From positions 662,001 to 726,000 of the forward strand of contig NC_088943.1 in assembly GCF_033473495.1 (NCBI RefSeq): a stretch of 64,000 nt of DNA, written 5' to 3'. The DNA comes from Cercospora beticola. Taxonomy: Eukaryota > Ascomycota > Dothideomycetes > Mycosphaerellales > Mycosphaerellaceae. Every line of letters starts with the position of its first letter. The stretch's first letter is position 1. Made by a program: the position numbers and the translations under genes. The notes beneath the pieces are model-generated. The model did no database searches and was not told the origin of the DNA. It saw only the letters and a program-made list of their open reading frames with translations. This document shows positions 1 through 9,838 of the stretch, in pieces.

Positions 1-170
1 CCGCCGCAGATCTGTGGGCAAGCAATGGTCTGTCCACGGCACCACGAAGCTCTGAGCGAGGAGGGGACCTCGCTGGCGGTGATGCTCAGGTTGCCCGATG
101 TGGAGTAGTTCTGGGCGCTGGCGACAGCGGACAGGGCCGCGAAGGCGACGGCGAGGGTGGTGCGGAACAT
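1..170 (-). CDS. secreted DUF7707-type protein, 5' end only
   Basis: The start codon is at 168-170 on the minus strand and the frame stays open to the window edge, giving about 57 residues. The protein starts with a classical signal peptide (MFRTTLAVAFAALSAVASAQ) and continues with NYSTSGNLSITASEVPSS, then a segment containing WCRGQ and two cysteines in ACPQICGG. This spacing of W-C, C-P and I-C resembles the cysteine domain of fungal secreted or GPI-anchored DUF7707 proteins, which I know only as a family of unknown function. The rest of the gene, including any GPI signal, lies outside the window. The family assignment rests on a short stretch and is moderate; the signal peptide is clear. 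Confidence 0.65.
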   Translation of the reverse strand, partial: MFRTTLAVAFAALSAVASAQNYSTSGNLSITASEVPSSLRASWCRGQTIACPQICG

Positions 171-1346
171 GGTGACCGTGGGGACGAGGGTTGGATTGAT
201 GGATGGGGGTGGATCTGCTAAACCACAGTGCGCGTCAGTGTCACGGTCAATTGACGCGGCCTCGTTGGCTGGTTGCCAGGCTGATGAGCGCGGCGCGCCG
301 ATCGGGTGGTGGACCAACCTTTTTGGGTTTGCAGCTGCAGTGGTCAATGGATATCGATGGAGTTGTGTTGCAGAGGCTCGTCGATGGAGTGTCGAAGCGA
401 GAGTTGGACGGAGCGAGTGCGCGACGAGGGAGTGCTGGAGCGAGGGCAGCAGTGGCAGGTGCGCGGCGGAAGCGACGACTTTATCATGGCAACGAGGAGT
501 GCGAGCGGAGCGTCCGTGCAGCAATAGCTCTCCACACTAACTTAGGTTGCTGCCGCCTCCGAGGAGGAAAACTGCTCTCAGGAACGGGTCTCACTCGTCC
601 AACGTCGGCAGGCGCGTGCGGAAACGACAGAACCATGTTCGAGGTGTCTGCGCTGTTCATCTCACCGTATCGCGCATCTCCAACACGTTCAATGGCTTTC
701 TGCGGTGGCATCGCGCTGTCAAGAGCACGTTGTCGGGCTGCATGCCTTGCATGGCGCTAATCCCGATCAGGTAGGCGGCTCTTCGAAAGCCTGCCACAGC
801 AGCGTTGTGCAAAGATTGCCTGCAGCAAACCATTGCCGCTTGTTTCACAGTAATCCCTCCGCACGTTTCCAGACCGGACACCTGCCAAACGCCTGCTGTG
901 CTCACTGGAAATGCGAGACTGAGTATCACGGGCTGTGGCAACATTGCGAGCATGGGGACGGCGAAGAATCGTGCTCGTTTGCCTCCAAGCCCGCCCAGCC
1001 CACCCAGCCAGGTCGTTGCGCCAGTAGTTAGTGCCATATGCACAGGGCCGCTCATCCGGGAGCAGATACGGTCGGACTGGCACAGCACCGGGTGCGCCAA
1101 GTCGGAGATGACTGAGGGTCGAGCGGCGGAGCTATTGGAACTGCATCACCCACCATTCACTTGAGCAGTGTTTGGAGTGGTGCATGTGAAGTCGTCGGGA
1201 AGCTGCGTTGCTGCAGATCCTGACTCATTTGGGCCCTTCCATCATTGCCCGCCACAACCTGGCCCTCACGCGGGACGCTTTTTTGCCAACGACAAACACA
1301 GCAACCGCATCGACATCGAGTGTCAATTTCAGCGTGGAACCACAAA
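171..1346. other. divergent intergenic region
   Basis: This is the shared upstream region of the left-edge secreted gene (-) and QNS1 (+). Several overlapping open frames of 60-185 codons run through it on both strands, but none shows a recognisable domain, signal peptide or convincing codon pattern, so I call no gene. A perfect TGACTCA lies at 1221-1227, about 120 bases before the QNS1 start; it could be a Gcn4/CpcA site, but a site of this form is expected several times by chance in 64 kb. Confidence 0.5.
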
Positions 1347-3685
1347 ATGACGCGCAAATGCATCCTTGCCACCTCGCAGCTCAATCAGTGGGTGCTCGAC
1401 TACGACGGCAATCGGTGAGTGCTTGATCTGCCAAGCCCTATTCCCTTTCCCGTTGGAGACCGGCAGAACCACGTGCCATCAATCTCGCCAATGCCCTGCC
1501 TGATGCTGATGATGGACGATGCAATTACACTCTCAACCGGACGCTGATTCGCCCACAGGGACCGGATCATTGAAGCGATCAAAACGGCCAAAGCTGCAGG
1601 CGCAAGTTTGATTCTCACGCCCGAGCTATGCATTCCCGGATATGGCCTGCTGGACCACTTTCTCGAGAACGACGTCTATGCAAATTCATGGGACATCGCC
1701 GCTGAGATCATCGCCCATCCAGAATGTCAAGATATCATCATTGATCTGGGCCTACCAGTCCAGCACCGAGGTTGTAGTTACAATGCCCGACTCCTCGCTT
1801 TGAACGGAGAAGTTCTCGCAATTCGACCGAAACTCGACCTCTGCAACGATGGCAACTTCCGTGAGATGCGTTACTTCTCGCCCTGGCCAAGACAACGCGT
1901 AGAGGACTATCACTTGCCGAAGGTCATCTCTGCTCTTGCCAAGAACCAGCGCAAGACACGAATAGGTGAAGTTGCTTTCGAGACGAACGATGCCTCGTTC
2001 GCATCCGAGACCTGCGAAGAGCTGTGGACTCCAGATTCTCCGCATTCTCTGTACTCGCTGGCAGGTATCGAGATCGTGCTCAACTCTAGTGGCAGTCACC
2101 ATGAACTGCGCAAGCTCGATACTCGCATCAACTTGATCAAGGAAGCCACTGCCAAGACGGGCGGTGTCTACATGTATTCAAACCAACGAGGCTGCGATGG
2201 TGACAGGCTGTACTACGACGGATGTGCTCTGATCCTGAACTCCGGCCATGTGCTTGCGCAAGGCTCACAGTTCTCATTGCGAGACGTGGAAGTACAGACT
2301 GCATTGGTTGACCTCGACGAGATTTGGTCCTTCCGAACGTCGAAGAGTCGAGGAATGCAAGCCAACAATGCACATGTCCATAAGCTGGAGCGCATATCCG
2401 TCGACTTTGATCTCTGCTCAAGTAAGATTGATCCTCTGACGAAATTGACACCCACAGTGGACCCGCGATACCATCTGCCCGAAGAGGAGATCGCTCTCGG
2501 ACCGGCGTGCTGGTTATGGGACTATCTGCGTAGATCCAAAGCGGCAGGTTTCCTCGTCCCACTCAGCGGTGGTATCGACAGCTGCGCCACCGCCACCATC
2601 GTGTTCAGCATGTGTAGGCTCGTGGTTGCTGAGATCAAGGCGGGGAACAAGGTAGTCATCGAGGATGCCACCCGTCTCTGCAACGGCCAGGATGTTGCGA
2701 GCATGACTGCCGAACAAATATGCGGCAATATCTTCATCACAGCATTCATGGGCATGAAAGAGCAATCCTCCAAAGAAACCCGCTCACGCGCAAAAGAGCT
2801 CGCAGAAGCCATCGGCTCGCACCACATCGACACCAACATCGACCCGATGGTCAAGGCCCTTCACGAACTCGTCACTGGCATCATTCAGAAAGAGCCCAGA
2901 TTCAAAGTCCACGGAGGCACCCAAACCGAAAACCTCGCCCTTCAAAACTTCCAATCCCGTTCCCGCATGATCCTCGCCTACGCTCTTGGTCAACTCGTCC
3001 CCTGGTCTCTCTCCAAACCCGGCGGCCTTCTCATCCTCGGCTCCGCCAACGTCGACGAATGCCTCCGCGGCTACCTCACCAAATACGACTGCTCATCAGC
3101 AGACATCAACCCCATCGGCGGAATTTCCAAGACCGATCTCAAACGCTTCATCGCCTGGTCGGAGACAAACTTCAACCTTCCCATCCTCCGCCAATTCCTC
3201 GACGCAGTCCCCACCGCCGAACTCGAGCCCATCACAGAGACTTATGTCCAGAGCGATGAAGTCGATATGGGTTTCACATATGACGAGCTCTCGATTCTCG
3301 GCCGTTTGCGCAAGACATTCAAACTCGGCACAGTCGGAATGTTTGAACGTTTAGTCGTCGAATGGAGCGAGCGACTGGATCCAAGAGCAGTGTACAAGAA
3401 AGTTCGAGATTTCATGTACTACTACGCCATCAATCGACACAAGATGACAACTATGACCCCCGGACTGTACCTCGAGTCGTACACTCCCGACGATAATCGA
3501 TACGATCTCCGGCCATTTCTGTATCCGAGGTTTGCGTTTGAGCATCGGAAGATCGAAGGCATGTTGGAGAAGGTAAGCCCGCCGCTGTTATTTCTCCTAT
3601 CGACTTGAATGTGATTGCTGATTTTCCTGGTGTTTCGTAGATCGAGCAGAAAAATGGGACGACTGCGAAGCACAATGGACAGTAG
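1347..3685 (+). CDS. QNS1: glutamine-dependent NAD+ synthetase
   Basis: Final step of NAD biosynthesis: ATP-dependent amidation of nicotinic acid adenine dinucleotide using ammonia from glutamine. Exons are 1347-1414, 1559-3572 and 3641-3685, giving 708 residues, close to yeast Qns1 (714). The start MTRKCILATSQLNQW followed by GNRDRI matches the family N-terminus, and requires the first intron (144 nt). The N-terminal nitrilase-type glutaminase domain shows LTPELCIPGYG and the cysteine motif ETCEELWTP; NSSGSHHELRK and NQRGCDGDRLYYDG are family signatures. The C-terminal synthetase domain carries the ATP P-loop PLSGGIDSC and the block SANVDECLRGYLTKYDCSS. The last exon adds only 14 residues. 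Soluble, cytosolic/nuclear by family knowledge. Nothing is missing or broken. Confidence 0.96.
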
Positions 3686-4825
3686 ACTGTTCTGCACGGA
3701 CTTCTTGCATCGACGCTTGAAGAGAATGGGCCTTGACCAGAAAGCTCCGTACTTTGTCAACATCCAAAAAGGTCGAGCAGCGGGACCGAGTGCGTGGCAT
3801 TCGACGCTCCTCTCCCTCACACGCCTGATGGTGATGAACCTGTCAGCCAGCAACTTCATATAGACCACTGTCACAGTGATATCATCGCCTTGGCATACAG
3901 TAGATGTTTGTTTTCCTGGTTGTATACCCAGAGTCTCAAAAGCCGAGTTTATATGATTTTCCGCGAGCTGAAGCCTGACCGAGAGCCGTACAACCCAACA
4001 ACATCGAGGCATCTAATAACATAATCCAAGTATAACAGGGAGCTAGCAACATCGGCAGAAGAGTTGAATGCGTCAAATGTCAGTCGCGATGTCTAGCGGG
4101 GCCCATTATTGCAACGCAAGTCCGAGTGCGTCTTCAGCAGGTGGGACAGAGAAATAGACTTTCGCGGATCTGGCTGCCTTTTTGCGCCAAAGACTCCAAG
4201 GCTGATGATTGTCGATCTATCTAGCGCAGTTCCGGATCTCCGGGTTGTCAATGTTATGCCCATTGATGCCAATAGTGTAGTCAAACCATGGCTCGAGCGG
4301 GATCAGCTGGCTGTTCATATTGCGCGGTACATAGAAGCCGTAGTAGTTGCTAGACGGCTGCGTAGAGCCCTAAGTAGCGGCGGCAGTCGTGCTTGGATCT
4401 GAGTCCAAGGGTGATATGAAACGGTTCAGCTCGCTCTGTCCCCTTTCTTCGCAAGTGTGATGTAGGTGGTCTTGGATCTGGATCTTCAAGGTGTGGAGAG
4501 TAGTACAGAGTAGCGTTCGATTCGATAAATCGCTGTAAGACAATTTCTTGTTGGTCGATTGCTGCCTCCACAAGGTATCCTTCTCAGACGCTTCGCACGT
4601 GCCTTGACCTCGTGATGGCATACGTTGCTTGGTGCTTTCTCTCATCAGAGGCCACTCGCACAAGTCCAGACGGTACGCCAAACATCAGGGGAGAGATCTC
4701 ATAAATCGTATAGACCAAGCGCGCTGGCGAGCTCTGCATTGCAACTCTCCAAAATGACACTCTCTCGATTCAATTCAATTTCTCTAAACAATACGTACAA
4801 CAAGACACTGCACTCCGTCAATTCC
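3686..4825. other. intergenic, convergent 3' ends
   Basis: Between the stop codons of QNS1 (+) and PAN1 (-). It holds the 3' flanks of both genes. Only short overlapping open frames of about 60-110 codons are present, without recognisable domains. I see no RNA gene or repeat in it. Confidence 0.5.
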
Positions 4826-7800
4826 TTACACAACTCTCCCGGCAACACTCGCCGTACTCCGATCCTTAGTCTGTACCTTCCTCAACCCCTTCCCAAGTTG
4901 AATCTGCTCCAACAAACCACTTCGATCCGGCGCTCCCGCGGGCGGAGCAGCTGGTAAAGCAGCACCACCCATATCAGGAGCAGGCGGAGGAGGCGGGGGA
5001 GGAGCACCAGCCGGCATAGGAGGTGGTGGAGGCGGCGGAGCAGCGCTGCCTGGCATGGGAGGTGGAGGAGGAGCTCCGCTAGGCGGCATAGGTGGAGCAG
5101 CAGGAGGTGGTGAAGCTAGCCTCTCAGTACCAATTGGAGCAGGAGAGCCCGGACCCGCAGATTTCGGACTATCCATAGCAGAGAGCGGTCTCGGAGGCGC
5201 CATGGTACCGAAGAGGATGGAAGCGAGTTGTTTCGCGCTACCGCCCTGAGGTTTATCTTCGTCGTCGCTTTCGTCATCGGAGGAGTCGAGGACAGACCAG
5301 TCGTCCTCGTCTGCAGGTTTCGATCGTGTTCGAGCGGGAGCTGCTGCAGGATCGGGGAGAGATTGCTGCTGCTTGGCCAGATCCTGTTGCGTCAGACGAT
5401 GGAAGGGGTTCGTGTCGACTTTTTGGCTGGCTTCGGGAGATGTGACTGCTGCTGGTGTGGATGCAGCGGAGGATTGTTGGTTCATGCTGCGGAAAAAGGG
5501 GTTCTTGGATTGCTCTGGTGGGCTGGCGACAGCCGCGGGAGGACTTGAGGCAGTATCTGGCAACGGCGGCGCTGGAGGTGCAGCCGGTGGCGACGCGGGT
5601 GTTTCTTGCAGTTGCGGTAGCACAGTACTTTGAGCTGGGGTGCTCTCAGTCGGCGTATCCTTGGCATCGTCGTCGTCGCTGGAGTCGTCGTCGAGGCTCT
5701 CAAGTTGAAGGCGAAGCTGACGCTCGCGCTCTTTGGCAGCCTCGATTTCAGCACGCTGAGCGGCCAGTCGTGCTTCCTTCTCTTGTGCTTCTTTCTTTGC
5801 CGCCTCGCGCCTCTTCTTCTCCTCGGACTTCTTGGCTTTCCCGGCTTTGACTTGCTCTTCAAGAGCTCGGAGAGAAGCCGCAGCCTCTTCTCTTTGCTGC
5901 TGGAGTTCTCGCTCTTGGCGTGCTTCTTCGTCCCTAATGTGCTCGTCAGTAATGTACAGTGGCAATGATTTCAATCGTGCAACATACTCCATGTCCTTCG
6001 TTTCAGATGCAAGTGCCGCTTCTTGCTCCTTCAGCGCCTGCTCCTTGATCTGCTGTTCAGCCGCCTTGGCCTCTGACTTGGCCTGGGTGTCACTCTGCAA
6101 GCTCTCACTGCGATTCTTGCGAGGAGCAGGAGGGGGTGGCTTGGTCTTGCTCGAGGCAGCTGGCGAGGGTGGAGCATTGCTTTCCCCGTTAATCCTCGCT
6201 TGTCGCTCTTGTTCGCGCTTTGCGTCCTCTTCTTCCGCACGTCGTAGCTTATCGTCTCGCTCCTTGCGTTCTCGCTCTGCTCGCTGGGCAGGAGTCTCGC
6301 CACCAGCCTTCGAGGGTGCTTTCAGACCAAGCGCAGCCAGGCGCTCGGCCATACGCTGTTCAGCTTGTTGTTTGATAAATGCAGCACGCTCTTCTGCCGT
6401 CTTGTAGCTAGAGTACGACGAGCCGGTAGTCGCTGGCGAGGATGCAGCGGGTTGGCGAGATGAAGCCGGGCTTTCGGTCCTTGTGGCAGGTGTGCTTGTT
6501 CGACTATCGTCCTCGACGGGTTTCGCTCTCGTCTGGTTGCGCTCTTCATTGCGTACCCTTGCAGCTCGTGAACTGCGCTGCAGATCGAAGATGAAATCCT
6601 TGACTTCATCTTCGACTCCGAGACCATCTTCCCATCGTCTCCGCTCGTGCTCATCAGAAGCACTTTCGGCGCCCTCCTTCAAGCTAGATTCGAGGCCTCT
6701 GCTGTATTCTGTGACACTCTCCTCAACATCCTTCACCATCTTCTCGTTGTCCTCGCGTTCACGCGTAACTCTCTTGCTCTCTTCTTCCAGACGTGCAGCG
6801 GCAGCACTGCCGTCGTCGGCAACTTCGACCTTCTTGCCACTCAGCGCCGCTGATCTCTGCTGCATCATCGCCTTCGCCCTGGCTTTGAGACGATCGCTCT
6901 CGGTCACAGCTCCACCAGGGCCAGTACCAACAATAGGTTGGGCAGAACTGGGGTTCGCCTTGGCGTCCTTCAATCGGAAGAGCTCCAGTTGCGCATCCGC
7001 AATTGCTCGTTCGCATCTTCGTACATGGCTCGCAAGCTCTGGCAAGCGATCTTGCAGACCACGAAGCTGCCTCTGCAGAGAACGCCTCTCAGCATCCGAG
7101 TCTCCTGTCTTGAAAGCACTGTTCGGGTGTGTATCAATGTCCTCTTGCATGCGCCGAATGCGCCTGAACAACTCTTCCGCCTCTTTCCTATCTTTGCGGT
7201 CAAGAGCATCCTCCTGGTCCGCTTTGCTCTCATCTTCAAAGTCCATTGCATCAAGCAGGACCTGTTTCTCACGAATTGTTTTCTTCAATTGTTCGACGCT
7301 CATGTCGTCTGCTGGGACACTGCTGGTATCGCTTGATGCTGGGGATGAATCTCTTCCATTCTGGCCAATCCTACGTCTGGCAGAAGATCGATATCCGACC
7401 TCGTCGTCGTTGTTTCTGAACACTGTGGCATCTTTGCGCGCACCAGCGCCGTTGCTGCGGAATGAATGTCCCTTCAGATAGCTGACACCAGTTTTCTGTG
7501 GCTGTAAGAATGCCCCCGAAGACTTGCGCTCTTCTGCATCACGACCAAGCAATCCTTTCATTGCGTCGATGCTGGAGTTGATGTTCCGAGTCGAGGGTGG
7601 CACGAGCTCAGGTGGCAGTTGGGCCGGCACTGGATACCCATTCAATGCTCGATAGATCAAATGCATTGCAACAGCAAATTCGTCCAGGTTCAATCGTCCC
7701 TTATTATGCGGATCGCTCAGCGTCCAGATGCGCTCCAAGTCCTGCTTGTTCAGCCCAGACTGCCCAAAAATCTCCAACGCTTGATTACCAGAGATGTAAC

Positions 7801-9178
7801 CTTTGCCAAAGCCGTCCCACGCTTTGAACATATCGTCGTAAATCTTCTTCTCTTCCTTTGTGACGGCCCATGGCACAGTTGCGTTGCCTCGGAGTCCCTG
7901 TGCACTGAAACCTGCCTCGCGACCTGGTTGTGGCATCATCTGCTGCTGGAGCGCCTGGAGATTTGGCAGACCGCTTGCTGGCGCGTTCACGAGACCCCAT
8001 TGTCCCGGTCGACCAGTGGGTTGAGCATTAAGCGGCTGCGCCATCGGATATCCGGTCTGCTGAGGAGACAGGCCGGTCGGCTGCGCGGACACGCCTGGCG
8101 TGAGATTGTTGCCGAACCCAGTGGGCATGGGAGGCATTGGCGGCCGAGGACCTGTATAACCCTGTGCTTGAGGCATATAACCTGTTGCTTGAGGTTGCAA
8201 CTGTTGCTGGAAGCCAGTTGCCTGCGGCACCTGAAATCCTGTAGGCTGTGCCGTGAGCTGGCTGAGCAGCTGTTGATTATTCGGGTTTTGCGCCTGTGGC
8301 TGCTGGATCTTTGGTGGCTCGCTAAAGTTCGGCGCATTCGAGGACGGAGCTGAGGGCGCTGATGTATCATCCACATTGAAGGAGATGATGTCCACCATGC
8401 TTGATACCTCATTCTTGATCTTGTCTGGCAAACTGCCCGGCAATGCCTTACCTATCATCGCGAGGTTGCACAAGTACATGGCCAGCGCGAACTCGGGAAA
8501 GAGCAGCTGGCCTGACTTGGTGGTATCCGATAAAGTCCATATCTGTGCCAGGTTGTTGCCATCCAGCTTACTGCGGAGCAAAATGTCCTTCGCCTTATCT
8601 CCACTCAGCGCCTGATCTCCGCCCGTCGCGCTCTTGAACAGTTGCTCGAACTTGGCTTGATCTGTAGCAGTGATGAAGCTCAGTCGGATATTGGGAATCT
8701 TGCTGCCTGTCTTTGCCGGGACTGGTGGGGGTGCCTGAGAGGCGGCGGACGATCGAAAGGAGTTGGCGATATCGTTACTCGTCATGCCCGTCGCTTGCGG
8801 AAGCATTGGCTGCGGTGGTTGCTGAAAGCCTGTAGGCTGCGGCTGTTGAAAGCCCGTCTGCTGCACATTGATCTGCGGCGGCGGTTGCTGAAAGCTGGTC
8901 TGCTGTGGCTGCTGGTAGCCCGTGGGCTGTGGTTGCTGGAATCCGCCATACTGCTGCTGCTGTTGTTGCGGAGGCTGCTGTCCTGGGAAGCCTGTCGCTT
9001 GAGGCTGTAGTCCGCCTGGTGGGAATCCCGTATACTGTTGTTGCAGAGGAGCTTGGCCGAATCCCGGTTGCTGCTGGCCATACTGCTGCTGCGGCTGCTG
9101 TTGCTGCTGTCCGAAGGGTGAGGGACCTCCGCGAGCGCTGTTGGCGCCGCCGAGGTATGAGTTCGAGCCGGAAAACAT
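4826..9178 (-). CDS. PAN1: Pan1 actin/endocytosis scaffold (EH domains, WH2)
   Basis: Scaffold of the Pan1-Sla1-End3 endocytic coat that activates Arp2/3 at cortical actin patches. A single uninterrupted frame encodes 1450 residues, the usual length in filamentous fungi, and begins [18 protein letters not shown], the expected family start. Order of parts: Gln/Pro-rich N-terminus (1-150), EH domain 1 (about 170-258), Gln/Pro linker, EH domain 2 (about 440-528), a long charged coiled-coil region (about 620-1190), an acidic stretch, a polyproline tract, and a C-terminal WH2 actin-binding motif ([14 protein letters not shown]). Nine segments fit [LIVM]xxQxTG (residues 57, 103, 125, 308, 327, 363, 370, 383 and 558), the motif known to be phosphorylated by Prk1/Ark1 kinases in yeast Pan1. 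No intron signal breaks the frame. Confidence 0.95.
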   Translation of the reverse strand: MFSGSNSYLGGANSARGGPSPFGQQQQQPQQQYGQQQPGFGQAPLQQQYTGFPPGGLQPQATGFPGQQPPQQQQQQYGGFQQPQPTGYQQPQQTSFQQPPPQINVQQTGFQQPQPTGFQQPPQPMLPQATGMTSNDIANSFRSSAASQAPPPVPAKTGSKIPNIRLSFITATDQAKFEQLFKSATGGDQALSGDKAKDILLRSKLDGNNLAQIWTLSDTTKSGQLLFPEFALAMYLCNLAMIGKALPGSLPDKIKNEVSSMVDIISFNVDDTSAPSAPSSNAPNFSEPPKIQQPQAQNPNNQQLLSQLTAQPTGFQVPQATGFQQQLQPQATGYMPQAQGYTGPRPPMPPMPTGFGNNLTPGVSAQPTGLSPQQTGYPMAQPLNAQPTGRPGQWGLVNAPASGLPNLQALQQQMMPQPGREAGFSAQGLRGNATVPWAVTKEEKKIYDDMFKAWDGFGKGYISGNQALEIFGQSGLNKQDLERIWTLSDPHNKGRLNLDEFAVAMHLIYRALNGYPVPAQLPPELVPPSTRNINSSIDAMKGLLGRDAEERKSSGAFLQPQKTGVSYLKGHSFRSNGAGARKDATVFRNNDDEVGYRSSARRRIGQNGRDSSPASSDTSSVPADDMSVEQLKKTIREKQVLLDAMDFEDESKADQEDALDRKDRKEAEELFRRIRRMQEDIDTHPNSAFKTGDSDAERRSLQRQLRGLQDRLPELASHVRRCERAIADAQLELFRLKDAKANPSSAQPIVGTGPGGAVTESDRLKARAKAMMQQRSAALSGKKVEVADDGSAAAARLEEESKRVTREREDNEKMVKDVEESVTEYSRGLESSLKEGAESASDEHERRRWEDGLGVEDEVKDFIFDLQRSSRAARVRNEERNQTRAKPVEDDSRTSTPATRTESPASSRQPAASSPATTGSSYSSYKTAEERAAFIKQQAEQRMAERLAALGLKAPSKAGGETPAQRAERERKERDDKLRRAEEEDAKREQERQARINGESNAPPSPAASSKTKPPPPAPRKNRSESLQSDTQAKSEAKAAEQQIKEQALKEQEAALASETKDMEYVARLKSLPLYITDEHIRDEEARQERELQQQREEAAASLRALEEQVKAGKAKKSEEKKRREAAKKEAQEKEARLAAQRAEIEAAKERERQLRLQLESLDDDSSDDDDAKDTPTESTPAQSTVLPQLQETPASPPAAPPAPPLPDTASSPPAAVASPPEQSKNPFFRSMNQQSSAASTPAAVTSPEASQKVDTNPFHRLTQQDLAKQQQSLPDPAAAPARTRSKPADEDDWSVLDSSDDESDDEDKPQGGSAKQLASILFGTMAPPRPLSAMDSPKSAGPGSPAPIGTERLASPPPAAPPMPPSGAPPPPPMPGSAAPPPPPPPMPAGAPPPPPPPAPDMGGAALPAAPPAGAPDRSGLLEQIQLGKGLRKVQTKDRSTASVAGRVV

Positions 9179-9838
9179 GATGGACGCGCTGGGCGATGCT
9201 CAGCGCAGCGACACGGACATAGACAACGCGCAAGCAGAGGGAAAGTTAGGAGGATGAGCGAACCTCGACCGCGCATCCGAAGCTGGGCTGTGACACGAGG
9301 CGAGCTCCTTGGCGCTGACAACGTCATCTTCACCACCCTCTCCTGTTCAAGTTCTTCACTCCCGCAGCAGTGAATGCTCCCCCGTCCGCTGACAGCCGGT
9401 CAGCACGCTGAAATCATGTACGAGCAGCGCCTCAATCCGTCAGACACTGAATTCGTGCAGCCGGACGGTTACTCGCCGCTGCTGTGCAACATGATGCGAT
9501 TTCTCCACAGACTCAACCGTCCATGGGCATTGTGACCTATCAATACCTCTTACCTATCAATTCTTCGAGACGTTGGGGTTTGGGCACTGCATGCGACGAC
9601 ATTCGAAGTGGTAGCAACATTCGACTGCTCAGTACTGGTCTCGGCGTCGGCTCGGGGTCGCACATCTACAACATGCAATTCACTAGTAACTACATGGCAA
9701 AGTTCGACAAGATCACACTTTGTAAAGTTGAACTAGCTAATGCGTAACGACTGAGCAATGTACTGCATGGTTTACACCGACATAAGCCTCCAAGATTACT
9801 GGTCTGCTGCCATTCCTTCTCTGCAAAGCTTCGACGCC
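9179..9838. other. intergenic
   Basis: Upstream region of PAN1 and 3' flank of the next minus-strand gene. It includes short open frames without recognisable features. I see no RNA gene. Confidence 0.45.

Noticed and set aside
203..760. 185-codon frame near the left edge
   Set aside because: Arg/Ala/Ser-rich composition, no domain, overlaps several other open frames; looks like chance in GC-rich promoter DNA.
1221..1227. TGACTCA upstream of QNS1 as a Gcn4/CpcA site
   Set aside because: A single 7-mer of this class is expected about eight times by chance in 64 kb, and QNS1 is not an amino-acid biosynthesis gene.
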